Position numbers and translations under genes: made by a program
The notes under the pieces: generated by a model
What the model saw: only the letters and a program-made list of their open reading frames with translations
Databases searched by the model: none
Told to the model about the DNA's origin: nothing
In this document: piece by piece, positions 45,756 through 56,043 of the stretch
How the letters are laid out: every line of letters starts with the position of its first letter
Position numbering within the stretch: position 1 is the first letter of the stretch
Source: Chloroflexota bacterium
GTDB lineage: Bacteria > Chloroflexota > Limnocylindria > Limnocylindrales > CSP1-4
Assembly (NCBI GenBank): GCA_021786385.1
Contig: JAJYNJ010000076.1
Span: forward strand, 1 to 64,000
Length of the DNA stretch: 64,000 bases
Direction: 5' to 3'

Positions 45756-46895
45756 TTAGAAGCCAAACTCCTGGACGTACTGGTCGATGTTGCTCTTGTT
45801 GAAGACGAACGGCGGACCGAGCACCACGACGTTGTTCGGGCCGATCGTGTACGGCTGATTGTTGTTGAGGCCGTTGACCGTGAACGTCTCGCCGACGTTG
45901 CCCTTGATCTTGCCGGTAACGAGGTCATACGCGACGGCGTAGGCCAGGTACCCGAGGTCAGTCACGTTCCACAGGGCGAACTCGGGCGCCACACCGGCCT
46001 TGACGTACGCCTCCATACCCTTCGGCGTCCCGAGGCCGGTCACGAAGACCTTGCCGGTCTTACCGGCCGACTGCACCACTTGGGCGGCCGCCACGATCCC
46101 GACCGTGGTCGGCGCAACGATGACCTTGAGGTTCGGATGCGCCTGGAGCAGGCCCTGCGCCTGGGTTGTGCTGATCTGCGGGTCGTCATTGCCGTAGACA
46201 ACGCCGTCCCACACGAGGTTCTTGTACTTCGCCTCCTTCATGGTCTGCTTCATGGCCGCGATCCAGGCGTTCTGGTTGGTCGCCGTCTCCGCAGCCGATA
46301 GGACAGCGATCTCGCCGCTGCAGTTCGGCGCGAGGTCGCACGCCATTTGGACGAGCCCCTGGCCGATGCCGTTCGTGTCGGCCTGGTTGACGAACACGTT
46401 GTACGCGCCCACGGCTGGGCTCGAGTCGTAGCCAACGACCTTGATACCGGCCGCCATCGCCGCCTTGAGGGCCGGTGCGATCGCAGTGGCGTCGTCAGCC
46501 GAGATCAGGATGGCGCTCACGTGTTGGGTGGTGGCCGTTTGGATGAACGGGATCTGCTGGGGCGCGGATGCAGCGCTCGGCCCGACCTGCGTGACGGTGC
46601 CTCCGAGATCCGCTGCCGCCTTCTGCGCGCCCTTGAACGCGACGTCGAAATACGGGTTGTTGATCTGCTTGGGGATGACGACGACATTGATGGCCGCGGC
46701 GGACGCGCCGGGCGCCACCGACGCGGGGGCCGCAGATGCGGGCGGCGCCGACGAGGCCGGGGCCGATGCCGCCGGCGCGGCTGATGCCACTGGCGCCTGG
46801 GACGCAGGTGCCGGCGTCGCCGCCGAGCCGCACGCGGCTACGACGAGCGCGACCGACGCGATCCCGGCGACGACGCGCAACGATGAACGGAACAT
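45756..46895 (-). CDS. rhaS: Rhamnose-type ABC transporter substrate-binding lipoprotein
   Basis: Lipobox VALVVAACGS; AAINVVVIPKQINNPYFDVAFKGAQKAAADLGGTVTQVGPSAASAPQQIPFIQTA; operon context. Confidence 0.88.
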   Translation of the reverse strand: MFRSSLRVVAGIASVALVVAACGSAATPAPASQAPVASAAPAASAPASSAPPASAAPASVAPGASAAAINVVVIPKQINNPYFDVAFKGAQKAAADLGGTVTQVGPSAASAPQQIPFIQTATTQHVSAILISADDATAIAPALKAAMAAGIKVVGYDSSPAVGAYNVFVNQADTNGIGQGLVQMACDLAPNCSGEIAVLSAAETATNQNAWIAAMKQTMKEAKYKNLVWDGVVYGNDDPQISTTQAQGLLQAHPNLKVIVAPTTVGIVAAAQVVQSAGKTGKVFVTGLGTPKGMEAYVKAGVAPEFALWNVTDLGYLAYAVAYDLVTGKIKGNVGETFTVNGLNNNQPYTIGPNNVVVLGPPFVFNKSNIDQYVQEFGF

Positions 46896-46931
46896 CGAAC
46901 GTGTACCTCCTCTCGTTACGATGCGACGACG

Positions 46932-48014
46932 CTAACCAACCACCTCGCCGTGTGCGACCGGGTCGGGCGGCGGATGCCTGGCCCTCAGTACCCTCCCGAT
47001 GACCGTCCTGGCCTGGCGAGCAATGTAGGGAGCGGTGATCGAGACGATGAGCAGCAGCCCCACGGCAACCGTCTGATAGTCGCCCGATACACCCGCGAGG
47101 TTCAGGGCGCTCTGTAGAGTGGCCAACGTAAAGACGGCAAGGATGACTCCGGGGATCGTCCCTTTGCCGCCGTTGATGTCCACGCCACCCAGCAGCACGA
47201 TCGTGACCACCGTCAGCACGAGCCCGCTGCCGTTGTCGCCCCGAGCACTCGAAAACCGTGCCGTGAGGATGATCCCGGCAAGGGCTGCCAAGACGCCGGA
47301 CACCACGAAGAGTGCCGTCTTGAGCGCGGCCACATCGACCGCTGCGTACCGTGCAGCATCCTTGTTCTTCCCCACGGCGAACACTTGCCGGCCAATCCAG
47401 GTTGCGTGAGCGACGAACCAGAAGACGGCGCCGAGCATTGCGAAGACGATCAGCGTCCACGGAATCGGAGACCCCGGGACCGTGCCGAACCCGAAGGCCG
47501 TGAAACCAGATGGGAAGTCGCTGATCGCCCGCGTGCCCAGCACCACCTGCGCCAAGCCGCGGTACAGCGCCAGCGTCCCGAGCGTGACGACCAGCGACGG
47601 TAGGCCGGCTCGTGCGACAAGAAGGCCGTTCAAGAGCCCGGCCAACCCACCGACGGCGAGGACGAGTGGGATATCCACCTCGAGGGGGACACCAGCCGCC
47701 CAGAGAAAGCCGAGGATGGCGCTCGCAAGTCCAAGTGTGGACTCGACGGAGAGATCGATCTCCCCGGCGATGATGATCAACGTGGCAGGCAGCGCCATGA
47801 TTGCAACCTCCATCATGGCGCTCGTCAGGTTTGCGAAGTTCGAGGGCGTCAGGAAGTACGGGGAGACACGCGTCCCCATCCAGACGAACAAGCCCAGGAT
47901 CAGGACAAGAAAGAACTCCCAGCGGGCAAGGACGGAAGGGTGCGCCCATGGACGGGCCACCGCAGGCGACACAGGGGCCGATTCGGGCGCGGCCACGGCC
48001 CGCTCCTTGGTCAT
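46932..48014 (-). CDS. ABC sugar transporter permease (RhaQ/RhaP type)
   Basis: SPYFLTPSNFANLTSAMMEVAIMALPATLIIIAGEIDLSVESTLGLASAILG...VTIVLLGGVDINGGKGTIPGVILA. Confidence 0.9.
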   Translation of the reverse strand: MTKERAVAAPESAPVSPAVARPWAHPSVLARWEFFLVLILGLFVWMGTRVSPYFLTPSNFANLTSAMMEVAIMALPATLIIIAGEIDLSVESTLGLASAILGFLWAAGVPLEVDIPLVLAVGGLAGLLNGLLVARAGLPSLVVTLGTLALYRGLAQVVLGTRAISDFPSGFTAFGFGTVPGSPIPWTLIVFAMLGAVFWFVAHATWIGRQVFAVGKNKDAARYAAVDVAALKTALFVVSGVLAALAGIILTARFSSARGDNGSGLVLTVVTIVLLGGVDINGGKGTIPGVILAVFTLATLQSALNLAGVSGDYQTVAVGLLLIVSITAPYIARQARTVIGRVLRARHPPPDPVAHGEVVG

Positions 48015-49024
48015 GGGACAACGGCCTGCCTGGTGCCGCGGGCGCGTAGACGAACGAAGGCGTCGGTCGCCACTGCGATCAGGATCACCGCGCCATAGAT
48101 GACCTGCAGCAATTCCTGAGGCAGGTTCAGGAGCAGGAGCGCATTGTTGATGAGACCGAGAAACAGGGCGCCGATCGCGGCGCCGACGACGGTTCCGGAG
48201 CCACCCGAAATGGCCACGCCGCCGACTACGACAGCTGCAACGACCTGCAGCACAACCCCGGACGCAGACGTCGCATAGATCGTCCCGAACTCCACGCCCC
48301 ACAGTACGCCGGCCACTCCGGCGAGCAGTCCGCACAACGAAAACGCCACGAAGATCACCCAGCGACTATGGATGCCCATGACGGTCGCGGCCTCACGATC
48401 GCTGCCGACGGCATAGAGCTGTCTGCCGAACCGCGTGGAGTGCAGCGCGACGGCTGCGAGAGTCGTGGTCAGTACTGCAACGATCACGAAGAGTGGCACG
48501 CCAAAGATCGTCTGAGTCGCGGGGTTCGTGTAGCCCGCAGGCAGGTCGGACAAACTGATCTGGGTTCCATTCGCGACGAAGAAGACGAGCCCCCGATAGA
48601 CGTTGAGCGTGCCGAGAGTGACCACGATGGAGGGCACCCGGAAGATCGTGATGATGGCGCCGTTCACCATCCCGAGGACGAGGGCCAGACCAAGCCCCAT
48701 CGCCCACGCCTCTGGCACAGACGTCGAATGCTCCCGGAGCACTGCGCCCACGACAAACGCGATCAGGCCCATCGTCGATTCGACAGACAGGTCCACCTCA
48801 CGAGTGATCACCACGAGCGCCTCGCCCACCGCGGCGATGGCGATGATGGCCGCCAGCACGGTGACCTGATTCAAGTTGTCAGGCGCAAGGAAGTTGGGCG
48901 CGCGAACCGTCACCAGGACAGCCAACACGACCATCACGCCGGTCAGAGTCAGTTCCCTCGAGCGGCCCAGCGCGCCGAGTATGGGCCCCAGTCGTGTGCG
49001 GTGGACGGCCCAGCTAACGCTCAC
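48011..49024 (-). CDS. ABC sugar transporter permease (RhaP/RhaQ type)
   Basis: APDNLNQVTVLAAIIAIAAVGEALVVITREVDLSVESTMGLIAFVVGAVL...AVVVGGVAISGGSGTVVGAAIGALF. Confidence 0.9.
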   Translation of the reverse strand: MSVSWAVHRTRLGPILGALGRSRELTLTGVMVVLAVLVTVRAPNFLAPDNLNQVTVLAAIIAIAAVGEALVVITREVDLSVESTMGLIAFVVGAVLREHSTSVPEAWAMGLGLALVLGMVNGAIITIFRVPSIVVTLGTLNVYRGLVFFVANGTQISLSDLPAGYTNPATQTIFGVPLFVIVAVLTTTLAAVALHSTRFGRQLYAVGSDREAATVMGIHSRWVIFVAFSLCGLLAGVAGVLWGVEFGTIYATSASGVVLQVVAAVVVGGVAISGGSGTVVGAAIGALFLGLINNALLLLNLPQELLQVIYGAVILIAVATDAFVRLRARGTRQAVVP

Positions 49025-50658
49025 GCGGTGCCTCCTGCGTGAGAAGCCTCGGACGGGCCACCCGCCTCGGCCGACGCTCCACCGTCGTGTCCGGTAGCTG
49101 CGAACATGACACGCTCCTCACTCGCCTCGGCCCGCGGAATCTCGGCCGTGATCCGACCTTCGTGGAGGACGAGGATCCGATCGCTCATCGCGAGCACTTC
49201 GGGGAGATCGCTCGAGATCAGCACGATCCCCAGGCCCGAGGCGGCCAGTTCGGACACGATCCGATGGACCTCGACCTTCGCGCCGATGTCGACGCCGCGC
49301 GTCGGTTCGTCGAGGATCAGGACCTTAGGGTGCGTGGCCAGCCACTTCGCGATGACGACCTTCTGCTGGTTCCCGCCGGAGAGCGCCTGGACGAGCTGGT
49401 CGACGCTCGTCGCCCGGACTCGCAGCCGGTCCACGAAGCCTCTGGCCAGCGTTCGCTCCGTGGCGGGGTGCACGAGGAGATGCGGAAAGAGGCGCGGCAA
49501 GATCGGCAGCGTGACGTTGTCCGTAATGGAGAAGTCGAGGATCAGCCCGTCTCGATGCCGATCCTCAGGGACGTACGCGATCCCGGCACGCAGCGCCGCC
49601 GACGGCGAGGAGAGGTGCAGCGGCCTCCCGTCGAGCAGCATTTCCCCTCCGGACGCCTGATCGATCCCGAACAAGACTCGGGCGATCTCCGTGCGTCCGG
49701 CCCCCACGAGGCCCGCCATGCCGACGATCTCGCCTGCATGGACCTTGAAGCTGACGTCCTGGAAGGCGCCTGGACGCGAAAGATGGCGCACCTCGAGCAG
49801 CACCTCCCCGATCGGCGCCTCGGCCTTCGGGAAGAGCGTCACGGCCCGCCCCACCATGTGGCGCACCAGATCGGCCGTGGTCAGATCACCGACGGATGCG
49901 GTGATGATGTGCCGTCCGTCCCGAAACACCGTCGCCCGATCGCACAGCTCGAAGACCTCTTCCAGTCGGTGGCTGACGAACAGGACCGCCACACCGCGAT
50001 CGCGGGCCCGACGGACGATGGCGAAGAGCCGCTCGACCTCGTGCGCGGACAGCGCGGAGGTCGGCTCATCGAGGATCAGGACGCGGGCGTCCACCGAGAG
50101 CGCCTTGGCGATCTCGATGAGTTGCTGATCAGCCATCGACAAGCCGCGTACGGTCGCGCCCACGTCCAGGTGCACGCCCAGTTCCTCGAAGAGGGCTGCC
50201 GCCATCTGGCGCATCTCGGCCCATGAGATGGCCCCCAAGCGGCGGGTCGGCGGGTGCGCCAGAAAGACGTTCTCGGCAACGGACAAGTCGGGGAAGAGGC
50301 GGGGTTCCTGGTGCACGACGGCGATCCCGAGGAGGCGCGCCGTCACCGGGTCCGGGATCTGGACCTCGACACCATCGAGCAGGATCGTTCCCGAGTCCGG
50401 GACGTGGACCCCGGCGAGGATCTTGACGAGCGTGCTCTTGCCCGCGCCGTTCTCACCGACCAGGGCGTGGATCTCGCCGGCGCGGAGCTCCAACGAGACG
50501 TCGGTGAGCGCGGCCGTCGCGTCGAACCGCTTCGAGACGTTGCGGACCTCCAGTCGCGATCGGCTAGGAGAATCCGCTGGACCGTCCGGCGCGACGCCCG
50601 GCGTGTCGACACGGCTGCGGACCGAGCTTCCCGCCCCGGGAGCGTCGCCCATCGTCAT
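49021..50658 (-). CDS. rhaT: Sugar ABC transporter ATP-binding protein (two ATPase domains)
   Basis: GENGAGKSTLVKILAGVHVPDSGTILLDG; second half ALSGGNQQKVVIAKWLATHPKVLILDEPTRGVDIGAKVEVHRIV. Confidence 0.93.
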   Translation of the reverse strand: MTMGDAPGAGSSVRSRVDTPGVAPDGPADSPSRSRLEVRNVSKRFDATAALTDVSLELRAGEIHALVGENGAGKSTLVKILAGVHVPDSGTILLDGVEVQIPDPVTARLLGIAVVHQEPRLFPDLSVAENVFLAHPPTRRLGAISWAEMRQMAAALFEELGVHLDVGATVRGLSMADQQLIEIAKALSVDARVLILDEPTSALSAHEVERLFAIVRRARDRGVAVLFVSHRLEEVFELCDRATVFRDGRHIITASVGDLTTADLVRHMVGRAVTLFPKAEAPIGEVLLEVRHLSRPGAFQDVSFKVHAGEIVGMAGLVGAGRTEIARVLFGIDQASGGEMLLDGRPLHLSSPSAALRAGIAYVPEDRHRDGLILDFSITDNVTLPILPRLFPHLLVHPATERTLARGFVDRLRVRATSVDQLVQALSGGNQQKVVIAKWLATHPKVLILDEPTRGVDIGAKVEVHRIVSELAASGLGIVLISSDLPEVLAMSDRILVLHEGRITAEIPRAEASEERVMFAATGHDGGASAEAGGPSEASHAGGTA

Positions 50659-50674
50659 CTGTCCGTCGCTGCAG

Positions 50675-51547
50675 TCACAGCTGCTGCCCTGCCTCGTTGG
50701 GCGCCGAATCGTCGGCGCGCGGATGATCGTCGGACGACGCCCTCGAGGGGACGAGCCACACGTCGACGCCGGCGGCACGTGCTTCTGCGACCAGCTCTGG
50801 GGGGGCTGCGACATCGGTAAGGACACGCGTGATGCGGTCTGCGCGACAGAATGTCGCGAACGACGCGCGCCCCCACTTCGTGTGATCGATCACGGCGATC
50901 ACCTCGCGTGCGGCGCCCACCATCGCGCGCTTGATCTGCGCTTCCTCCTCGGTCGCGTCAGTCAGGCCGGTGCCGATGGTGAACCCGGCAGCACCGACGA
51001 TCGCTTTCTGAATGTTGATCCGCCTAAAAACACCATCTCCGAGGCCCCCCACGAGCGAAAACGCCTCGTGGCGCACCCAGCCGCCCAACAGCAACACGCT
51101 GATCCCTGGGTAGCCGGCCAGCTCTGAAGCGATGCGCAGGCCGTTCGTCACGACCGTCAACAGCGACCAGCCGCCGCGCGATTTGAGCTCGCGCGCCACG
51201 TACAGGGCGGTCGTGCTCGCGTCGAGGGCGATTGCCTCACCGTCCTGGACCAGGTCGACGGCGGCAGCGGCGATCGAAGCCTTCTCGTCCCGCTGCAGGC
51301 GTTCGCGCATCTCGAACGCCCCTTCCGGCCGGGCCACGCCGATCGCCACAGCCCCGCCGTGGGTGCGCACCAGACGGCCTTCCTGCTCGAGCCGGACGAG
51401 ATCCTTTCGGATCGTGACGGCAGAGACGCCGAATTGAGAAGCCAGCTCGTTGACCCGAGCGCGACCGTGCTCTTCCACAATGCGCCCGATCTTGTACTGG
51501 CGCTCCCTGGCGAACTCCTCCCCGACCGCGGCCGCTGGCTTCGTCAC
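50675..51547 (-). CDS. rhaR: DeoR-family transcriptional regulator (probable rhamnose regulator)
   Basis: RQYKIGRIVEEHGRARVNELASQFGVSAVTIRKDLVRLEQEGRLVRTHGGAVAI; divergent from rhaEW. Confidence 0.88.
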   Translation of the reverse strand: MTKPAAAVGEEFARERQYKIGRIVEEHGRARVNELASQFGVSAVTIRKDLVRLEQEGRLVRTHGGAVAIGVARPEGAFEMRERLQRDEKASIAAAAVDLVQDGEAIALDASTTALYVARELKSRGGWSLLTVVTNGLRIASELAGYPGISVLLLGGWVRHEAFSLVGGLGDGVFRRINIQKAIVGAAGFTIGTGLTDATEEEAQIKRAMVGAAREVIAVIDHTKWGRASFATFCRADRITRVLTDVAAPPELVAEARAAGVDVWLVPSRASSDDHPRADDSAPNEAGQQL

Positions 51548-51748
51548 GCGTCCCCCTGCCCATTAATCCGCTGCGGATGCTTGCCGGACGTTTGCGGTGG
51601 ACCGGACGATACCGCTGCGAATCGCAGGTGTCAACAGAATGATACGAAAGTCTTCAAAACCATCCGGCAGCGTGGTATGGTTCCCGCCGGACGCTTGGCG
51701 CAGAGAGCGTGACATACCAGCGGCGCCGGCGGACCGGAGGGATGACGC

Positions 51749-53827
51749 TTGACTACGACAGCCGGGCCACGGGCGGACACGAGTGAGCGCGGCGCGCCCT
51801 CGCCCGTACAAGAACTGCTCGCGCGATCGCACAGACTTGGGGCGGATCCGAGGAACACCAACTACGCAGGCGGCAACACCTCCGTCAAGGCGCTGGCCAC
51901 CGATCCGGTCACCGGGCAGCCGGTAGAGCTGATGTGGGTGAAGGGATCAGGGGGCGATTTGGCCACGCTCAAAGAGGAGGGTCTCGCCGTCCTACGGATG
52001 GACCGGCTTCGCGCACTGGTCGACGTGTACTCAGGCGTCGAGCACGAGGACGAAATGTTCGCCGCCTTCGACTACTGCCTGCACGGCAAGGGGGGCGCGG
52101 CACCCTCGATCGACACCGCTTCCCACGCGTTCGTGGACGCGCCTCACGTCGACCATCTGCATCCGGACTCGGGGATCGCCCTGGCGACCGCCGCGGACGG
52201 TGAAGCCCTCACCCGTGAGTGCTTCGGCGGTCGAGTGGCCTGGGTGCCCTGGCGCCGTCCCGGGTTCCAGCTCGGTCTCGACCTCGCAGCGATCCGCCGC
52301 GATCACCCGGAGGCGATCGGTGTGATCCTCGGGGGTCATGGGATCAGCGCGTGGGGCGCTACGTCGGACGAGTGCGAAGCCCACTCGCTCGAGATCATCC
52401 GCACCGCCGAACAGTTCATCGCCGAACGCGGCAAGCCCGAGCCGTTCGGTCCGTTGGTCCGAGGACGCGAGCCCTTGCCGGAAACTGAGCGCCGGGCGCG
52501 GGCAGCAGCCCTCTTTCCGCTGATCCGCGGGCTCGTATCGACGGACCGCCGGCAGGTGGGTCACTACACCGACAGTGACGTCGTCCTCGACTTCCTCGCC
52601 CGTGCCGAGTGCCCCCGACTCGTAGCGCTGGGAACGTCGTGCCCCGACCACTTCCTGCGCACCAAGGTCCGCCCGCTGCTGGTCGACACGGCGGCGGATG
52701 CGCCGCTGCCAGACGTCATCGCGCGCATCAAGGAGCTCCACGCGTCCTACCGAGACGAATATCGGGCGTACTACGAACGGTACGCACAGCCCGACAGTCC
52801 GCCGATGCGCGGTGCAGACCCTGCGATCGTGCTGGTGCCCGGCATCGGTATGTTCAGCTTCGGCGCCAACAAGCAGACTGCGCGCGTGGCCGGCGAGTTC
52901 TACGTCAACGCCATCAACGTGATGCGTGGTGCCGAAGCGCTGTCGACGTACGCACCCATCCCCGAATCGGAGAAGTTCCGCATCGAGTACTGGGCACTCG
53001 AAGAGGCCAAGCTTGCACGTCTTCCCAAACCGAAGCCACTCGCGTCGCGCATCGCCTTCGTCACCGGCGGAGGCTCCGGGATCGGGCGGGCGATCGCCCA
53101 CCGGCTGGCCGCAGAAGGCGCGTGCGTCGTCATCGTCGATGTCGACGGGGACAACGCGCGTGCCGTGGCAGAGGAGCTCGGCGGATCGGACACCGCCATC
53201 GCGGCCACCGCCGACGTGCGAGACGAGGAACAGGTCGCGGCCGCACTCCAACGCGCGGTCCTCGCCTTTGGCGGCGTGGACCTCGTTGTGAACAACGCTG
53301 GCCTCTCCCTCTCCAGGCCGCTCTTGGAGACGAGCCTCGCCGACTGGGACCTGCAGCACGACGTCATGGCAAGGGGCTCGTTCCTGGTCTCCCGCGAGAC
53401 CGCGCGCATCATGATCGACCAAGGGCTAGGCGGCGACATCGTCTACATCGTCAGCAAGAACTCACTGTTCGCCGGTCCGAACAACGTCGCGTACGGCGCG
53501 GCGAAAGCGGACCAAGCACACCAGGTGCGGTTGCTCGCGGCAGAGCTCGGTCAGTACGGGATCCGTGTCAACGGCGTCAACCCCGACGGCGTCGTGCGCG
53601 GCTCGGGGATCTTCGCCAAAGGCTGGGGCGCGCAGCGTGCGGCGGTCTACGGGGTGCCCGAAGACAAGTTAGGCGAGTTCTACGCGCAGCGGACCTTGCT
53701 CAAGCAGGAGGTGCTGCCCGAACACGTGGCGGGCGCCGTCTTCGCGCTCACGGCCGGCGACCTGAGTCTGACCACCGGGCTACACATCCCCGTCGATGCC
53801 GGCGTGGCAGCCGCGTTCCTGCGGTAG
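51749..53827 (+). CDS. rhaEW: Bifunctional rhamnulose-1-phosphate aldolase / short-chain dehydrogenase (RhaEW/YuxG type)
   Basis: N-terminal class II aldolase-like domain (NYAGGNTSVKALATDPVTGQPVELMWVKGSGGDLATLKEEGLAVLRMDRL...HVDHLHPDSGIALATAADGEAL) and C-terminal SDR (IAFVTGGGSGIGRAIAHRLAAEGACVVIVDVDG...VVNNAGLS). Confidence 0.95.
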   Translation: MTTTAGPRADTSERGAPSPVQELLARSHRLGADPRNTNYAGGNTSVKALATDPVTGQPVELMWVKGSGGDLATLKEEGLAVLRMDRLRALVDVYSGVEHEDEMFAAFDYCLHGKGGAAPSIDTASHAFVDAPHVDHLHPDSGIALATAADGEALTRECFGGRVAWVPWRRPGFQLGLDLAAIRRDHPEAIGVILGGHGISAWGATSDECEAHSLEIIRTAEQFIAERGKPEPFGPLVRGREPLPETERRARAAALFPLIRGLVSTDRRQVGHYTDSDVVLDFLARAECPRLVALGTSCPDHFLRTKVRPLLVDTAADAPLPDVIARIKELHASYRDEYRAYYERYAQPDSPPMRGADPAIVLVPGIGMFSFGANKQTARVAGEFYVNAINVMRGAEALSTYAPIPESEKFRIEYWALEEAKLARLPKPKPLASRIAFVTGGGSGIGRAIAHRLAAEGACVVIVDVDGDNARAVAEELGGSDTAIAATADVRDEEQVAAALQRAVLAFGGVDLVVNNAGLSLSRPLLETSLADWDLQHDVMARGSFLVSRETARIMIDQGLGGDIVYIVSKNSLFAGPNNVAYGAAKADQAHQVRLLAAELGQYGIRVNGVNPDGVVRGSGIFAKGWGAQRAAVYGVPEDKLGEFYAQRTLLKQEVLPEHVAGAVFALTAGDLSLTTGLHIPVDAGVAAAFLR

Positions 53828-54255
53828 GGAAGCCGGCCGGCGCGCACGCAGCTCCAGCAGCACCGACCGTACCGCCGTCATCGTCCTGGCGCCCGCCTGT
53901 ATCGGAGGAAGAGCTGATCCGCCGCCGGCCGAACCGGCGCGACCGAGCGACCGCGGCACCGTAGTCGCGACTGAGCCGGGGGCGGATGGATCCGCCAAAC
54001 CGGCGTGCGCAGCGTCGAGCTCGCCAGAAGCGCTGCCCGCGATCATCGTCGATTGGGCTGCCAGCCCGAGTGCAGACCGCCAACGCGCGAACGACGCTCG
54101 GCGTCCGCCAGCATCCCGCTGCGCCGTGCGAGATCGACCTGGAGCGTCGGGCGGGCGGGCGCCGCCATGGCGTCGCTCAGCCCATCTCGCAGCTCGAGCC
54201 CACGGATCTGGGAACGAGCATCGGTCTTGACAAGCGCGATAATGTGGGCCAACAC

Positions 54256-54969
54256 ATGTCTAGACAGATGGCCATCTACCGGCAGATCAGCGAAGCACTC
54301 GAGGACGAAATCCGGGGCGGGCAGCTGGGAGTCGGGGGTCAGCTGCCCGCTGAGAACGACCTCGCCCGACGCTTCGGCGTCAGCCGCATGACGGTGCGCC
54401 AGGCGTTGGCCGAGCTCGCACGCAAGCGCCTCATCACCACGCGGGCGGGCTCAGGCAGCTATATCACGTTCGATGACCAGCAGCTCGACTGGCGGCAGGG
54501 CTGGTCGCGCGCGCTGGCGATCCATGGGGCCCGCATCGAGTCGCGCGTCCTGCGCTTTGGACCCATCGAGGACGCCGCGCTGGCTGAGCGCTTCGGGACC
54601 GCAGCCGAGTTCATCGCACTTGATCGGGTGCGCCTGCTCGACGGCCGCCAGCCGATCTCCCTCGAGCGCAGCCGCATCCCGCTCGTCGAGCGCACCCAGT
54701 CGCTTCTCGATGTCGACTTCGCCCGCGAGTCGTTGATGGACGCCATGCGCCGTGCAGGGCTGGTACCTGCGAGCAGCGAGGAGTGGATCGAGGTCGCGCA
54801 GCTCACGACCGATGAGGCGCGCGCTCTCGACCGCGCCATCGGCGAGGGATTTCTCCTGAGCCGGCGCGTGACGCGCGACGCGCAGGGGGCGCTCATCGAG
54901 CACGTCACGAGCCTCCTCGATCCGGCGCATTTCCGGCTGCACATCACCTTCGATCTTGGCCCGCGATGA
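54256..54969 (+). CDS. GntR-family (HutC-like) transcriptional regulator
   Basis: AIYRQISEALEDEIRGGQLGVGGQLPAENDLARRFGVSRMTVRQALAELARKRLITTRAGSGSYI plus UTRA-like domain. Confidence 0.9.
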   Translation: MSRQMAIYRQISEALEDEIRGGQLGVGGQLPAENDLARRFGVSRMTVRQALAELARKRLITTRAGSGSYITFDDQQLDWRQGWSRALAIHGARIESRVLRFGPIEDAALAERFGTAAEFIALDRVRLLDGRQPISLERSRIPLVERTQSLLDVDFARESLMDAMRRAGLVPASSEEWIEVAQLTTDEARALDRAIGEGFLLSRRVTRDAQGALIEHVTSLLDPAHFRLHITFDLGPR

Positions 54970-56027
54970 CCCAGGGACGGACCGGCGCGCTGGATCCGCA
55001 GGCGGCGCTCGCGCGCGCCCGGGGCGCGCTCTATGGCCTGGCCATCGGCGATGCCCTGGGGATGCCGACCGAATTCCTTCCCCGCCGCCAGGTGACGGCG
55101 CTCTTCCCGGAGCTGCGCGGCTTCGAGCCCGGACCCGCGGCCAACGAGCTCAGTGCGGGCACCCCTGCGGCCACGGTTACCGACGACACGCAGCAGGCGC
55201 TCATCGTGGCGCGCTTGCTGGTCGAAGGGCAAGGCCACATCGATGCCGGCCGGTTTATCCACGCGCTGCTCGCCTGGGCGGATGCCGCCGAGGCCGACGG
55301 CAGCGAGCAACTTGGTCCCTCGTCGCGGCGGGCGTTGGAGGCCGTGCGGCGCGGGGTGCCTCCCGAGACCGCGGCTCGGCGCGGCGACACGAACGGCGCG
55401 GCCATGCGCATCGCGCCGCTCGGCGTGGCCATCCCCCCCGACCCGCTCGAACGGCTGCTGGATCGGGTCGAAGAGGCATGTCGGCCGACCCACTTCACAG
55501 GCCTCGCGATCGCGGGCGCCGCGGCCGTCGCCGCGGCCGTGAGCGCAGGCGTCGACGGCGCCTCTTTCGCCGACGCGTTCTCGCTCGCGCGCCACGCTGC
55601 GCGCGCCGGGCAGCTGCGGGGCCACTATGCGGCGGGCGCGAGCGTCGCTGAGCGGCTGGTATGGGCGGTCGACTTGGTGACCGGCCTGGACGAAGCGAGT
55701 GCCCTCGACGCCATCGAAGCCCTCGTCGGCACCGGCGTCACCACGCAGGAGGCGGTGCCGGCCGGGTTCGCCATCGCGGCCCGTTGGTCGGCCGATCCCT
55801 GGCAGGCCTGCCTCGTGGCGTCACGCCTGGGTGGGGACAGCGACACGATTGCGGCGATGACAGGCGCTATCGTGGGTGCCTGCGTCGGAGAGGCTGGGTT
55901 CCCGGTGGCGGCGGTCGACGAGGTCCAGCGAGTCAATCGCCTCGACCTGGCACGCATGGCCGGGGACCTCCTCGAGGTACGGGCAAGGGTGCTGGCCGAG
56001 GATGGCGCCAACCAGCGCACAGAGTGA
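54966..56027 (+). CDS. ADP-ribosylglycohydrolase family protein (YegU-like)
   Basis: ARGALYGLAIGDALGMPTEF...TVTDDTQQALIVARLL...GDTNGAAMRIAPLGVAIPP...ASRLGGDSDTIAAMTGAIVGA. Confidence 0.93.
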   Translation: MTQGRTGALDPQAALARARGALYGLAIGDALGMPTEFLPRRQVTALFPELRGFEPGPAANELSAGTPAATVTDDTQQALIVARLLVEGQGHIDAGRFIHALLAWADAAEADGSEQLGPSSRRALEAVRRGVPPETAARRGDTNGAAMRIAPLGVAIPPDPLERLLDRVEEACRPTHFTGLAIAGAAAVAAAVSAGVDGASFADAFSLARHAARAGQLRGHYAAGASVAERLVWAVDLVTGLDEASALDAIEALVGTGVTTQEAVPAGFAIAARWSADPWQACLVASRLGGDSDTIAAMTGAIVGACVGEAGFPVAAVDEVQRVNRLDLARMAGDLLEVRARVLAEDGANQRTE

Positions 56028-56043
56028 GAGCGAGGAGGCATCG

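Noticed and set aside
53828-54255. Coding potential in the gap upstream of the GntR gene
   Set aside because: Only low-complexity frames without RBS or motifs; treated as intergenic or decayed sequence.
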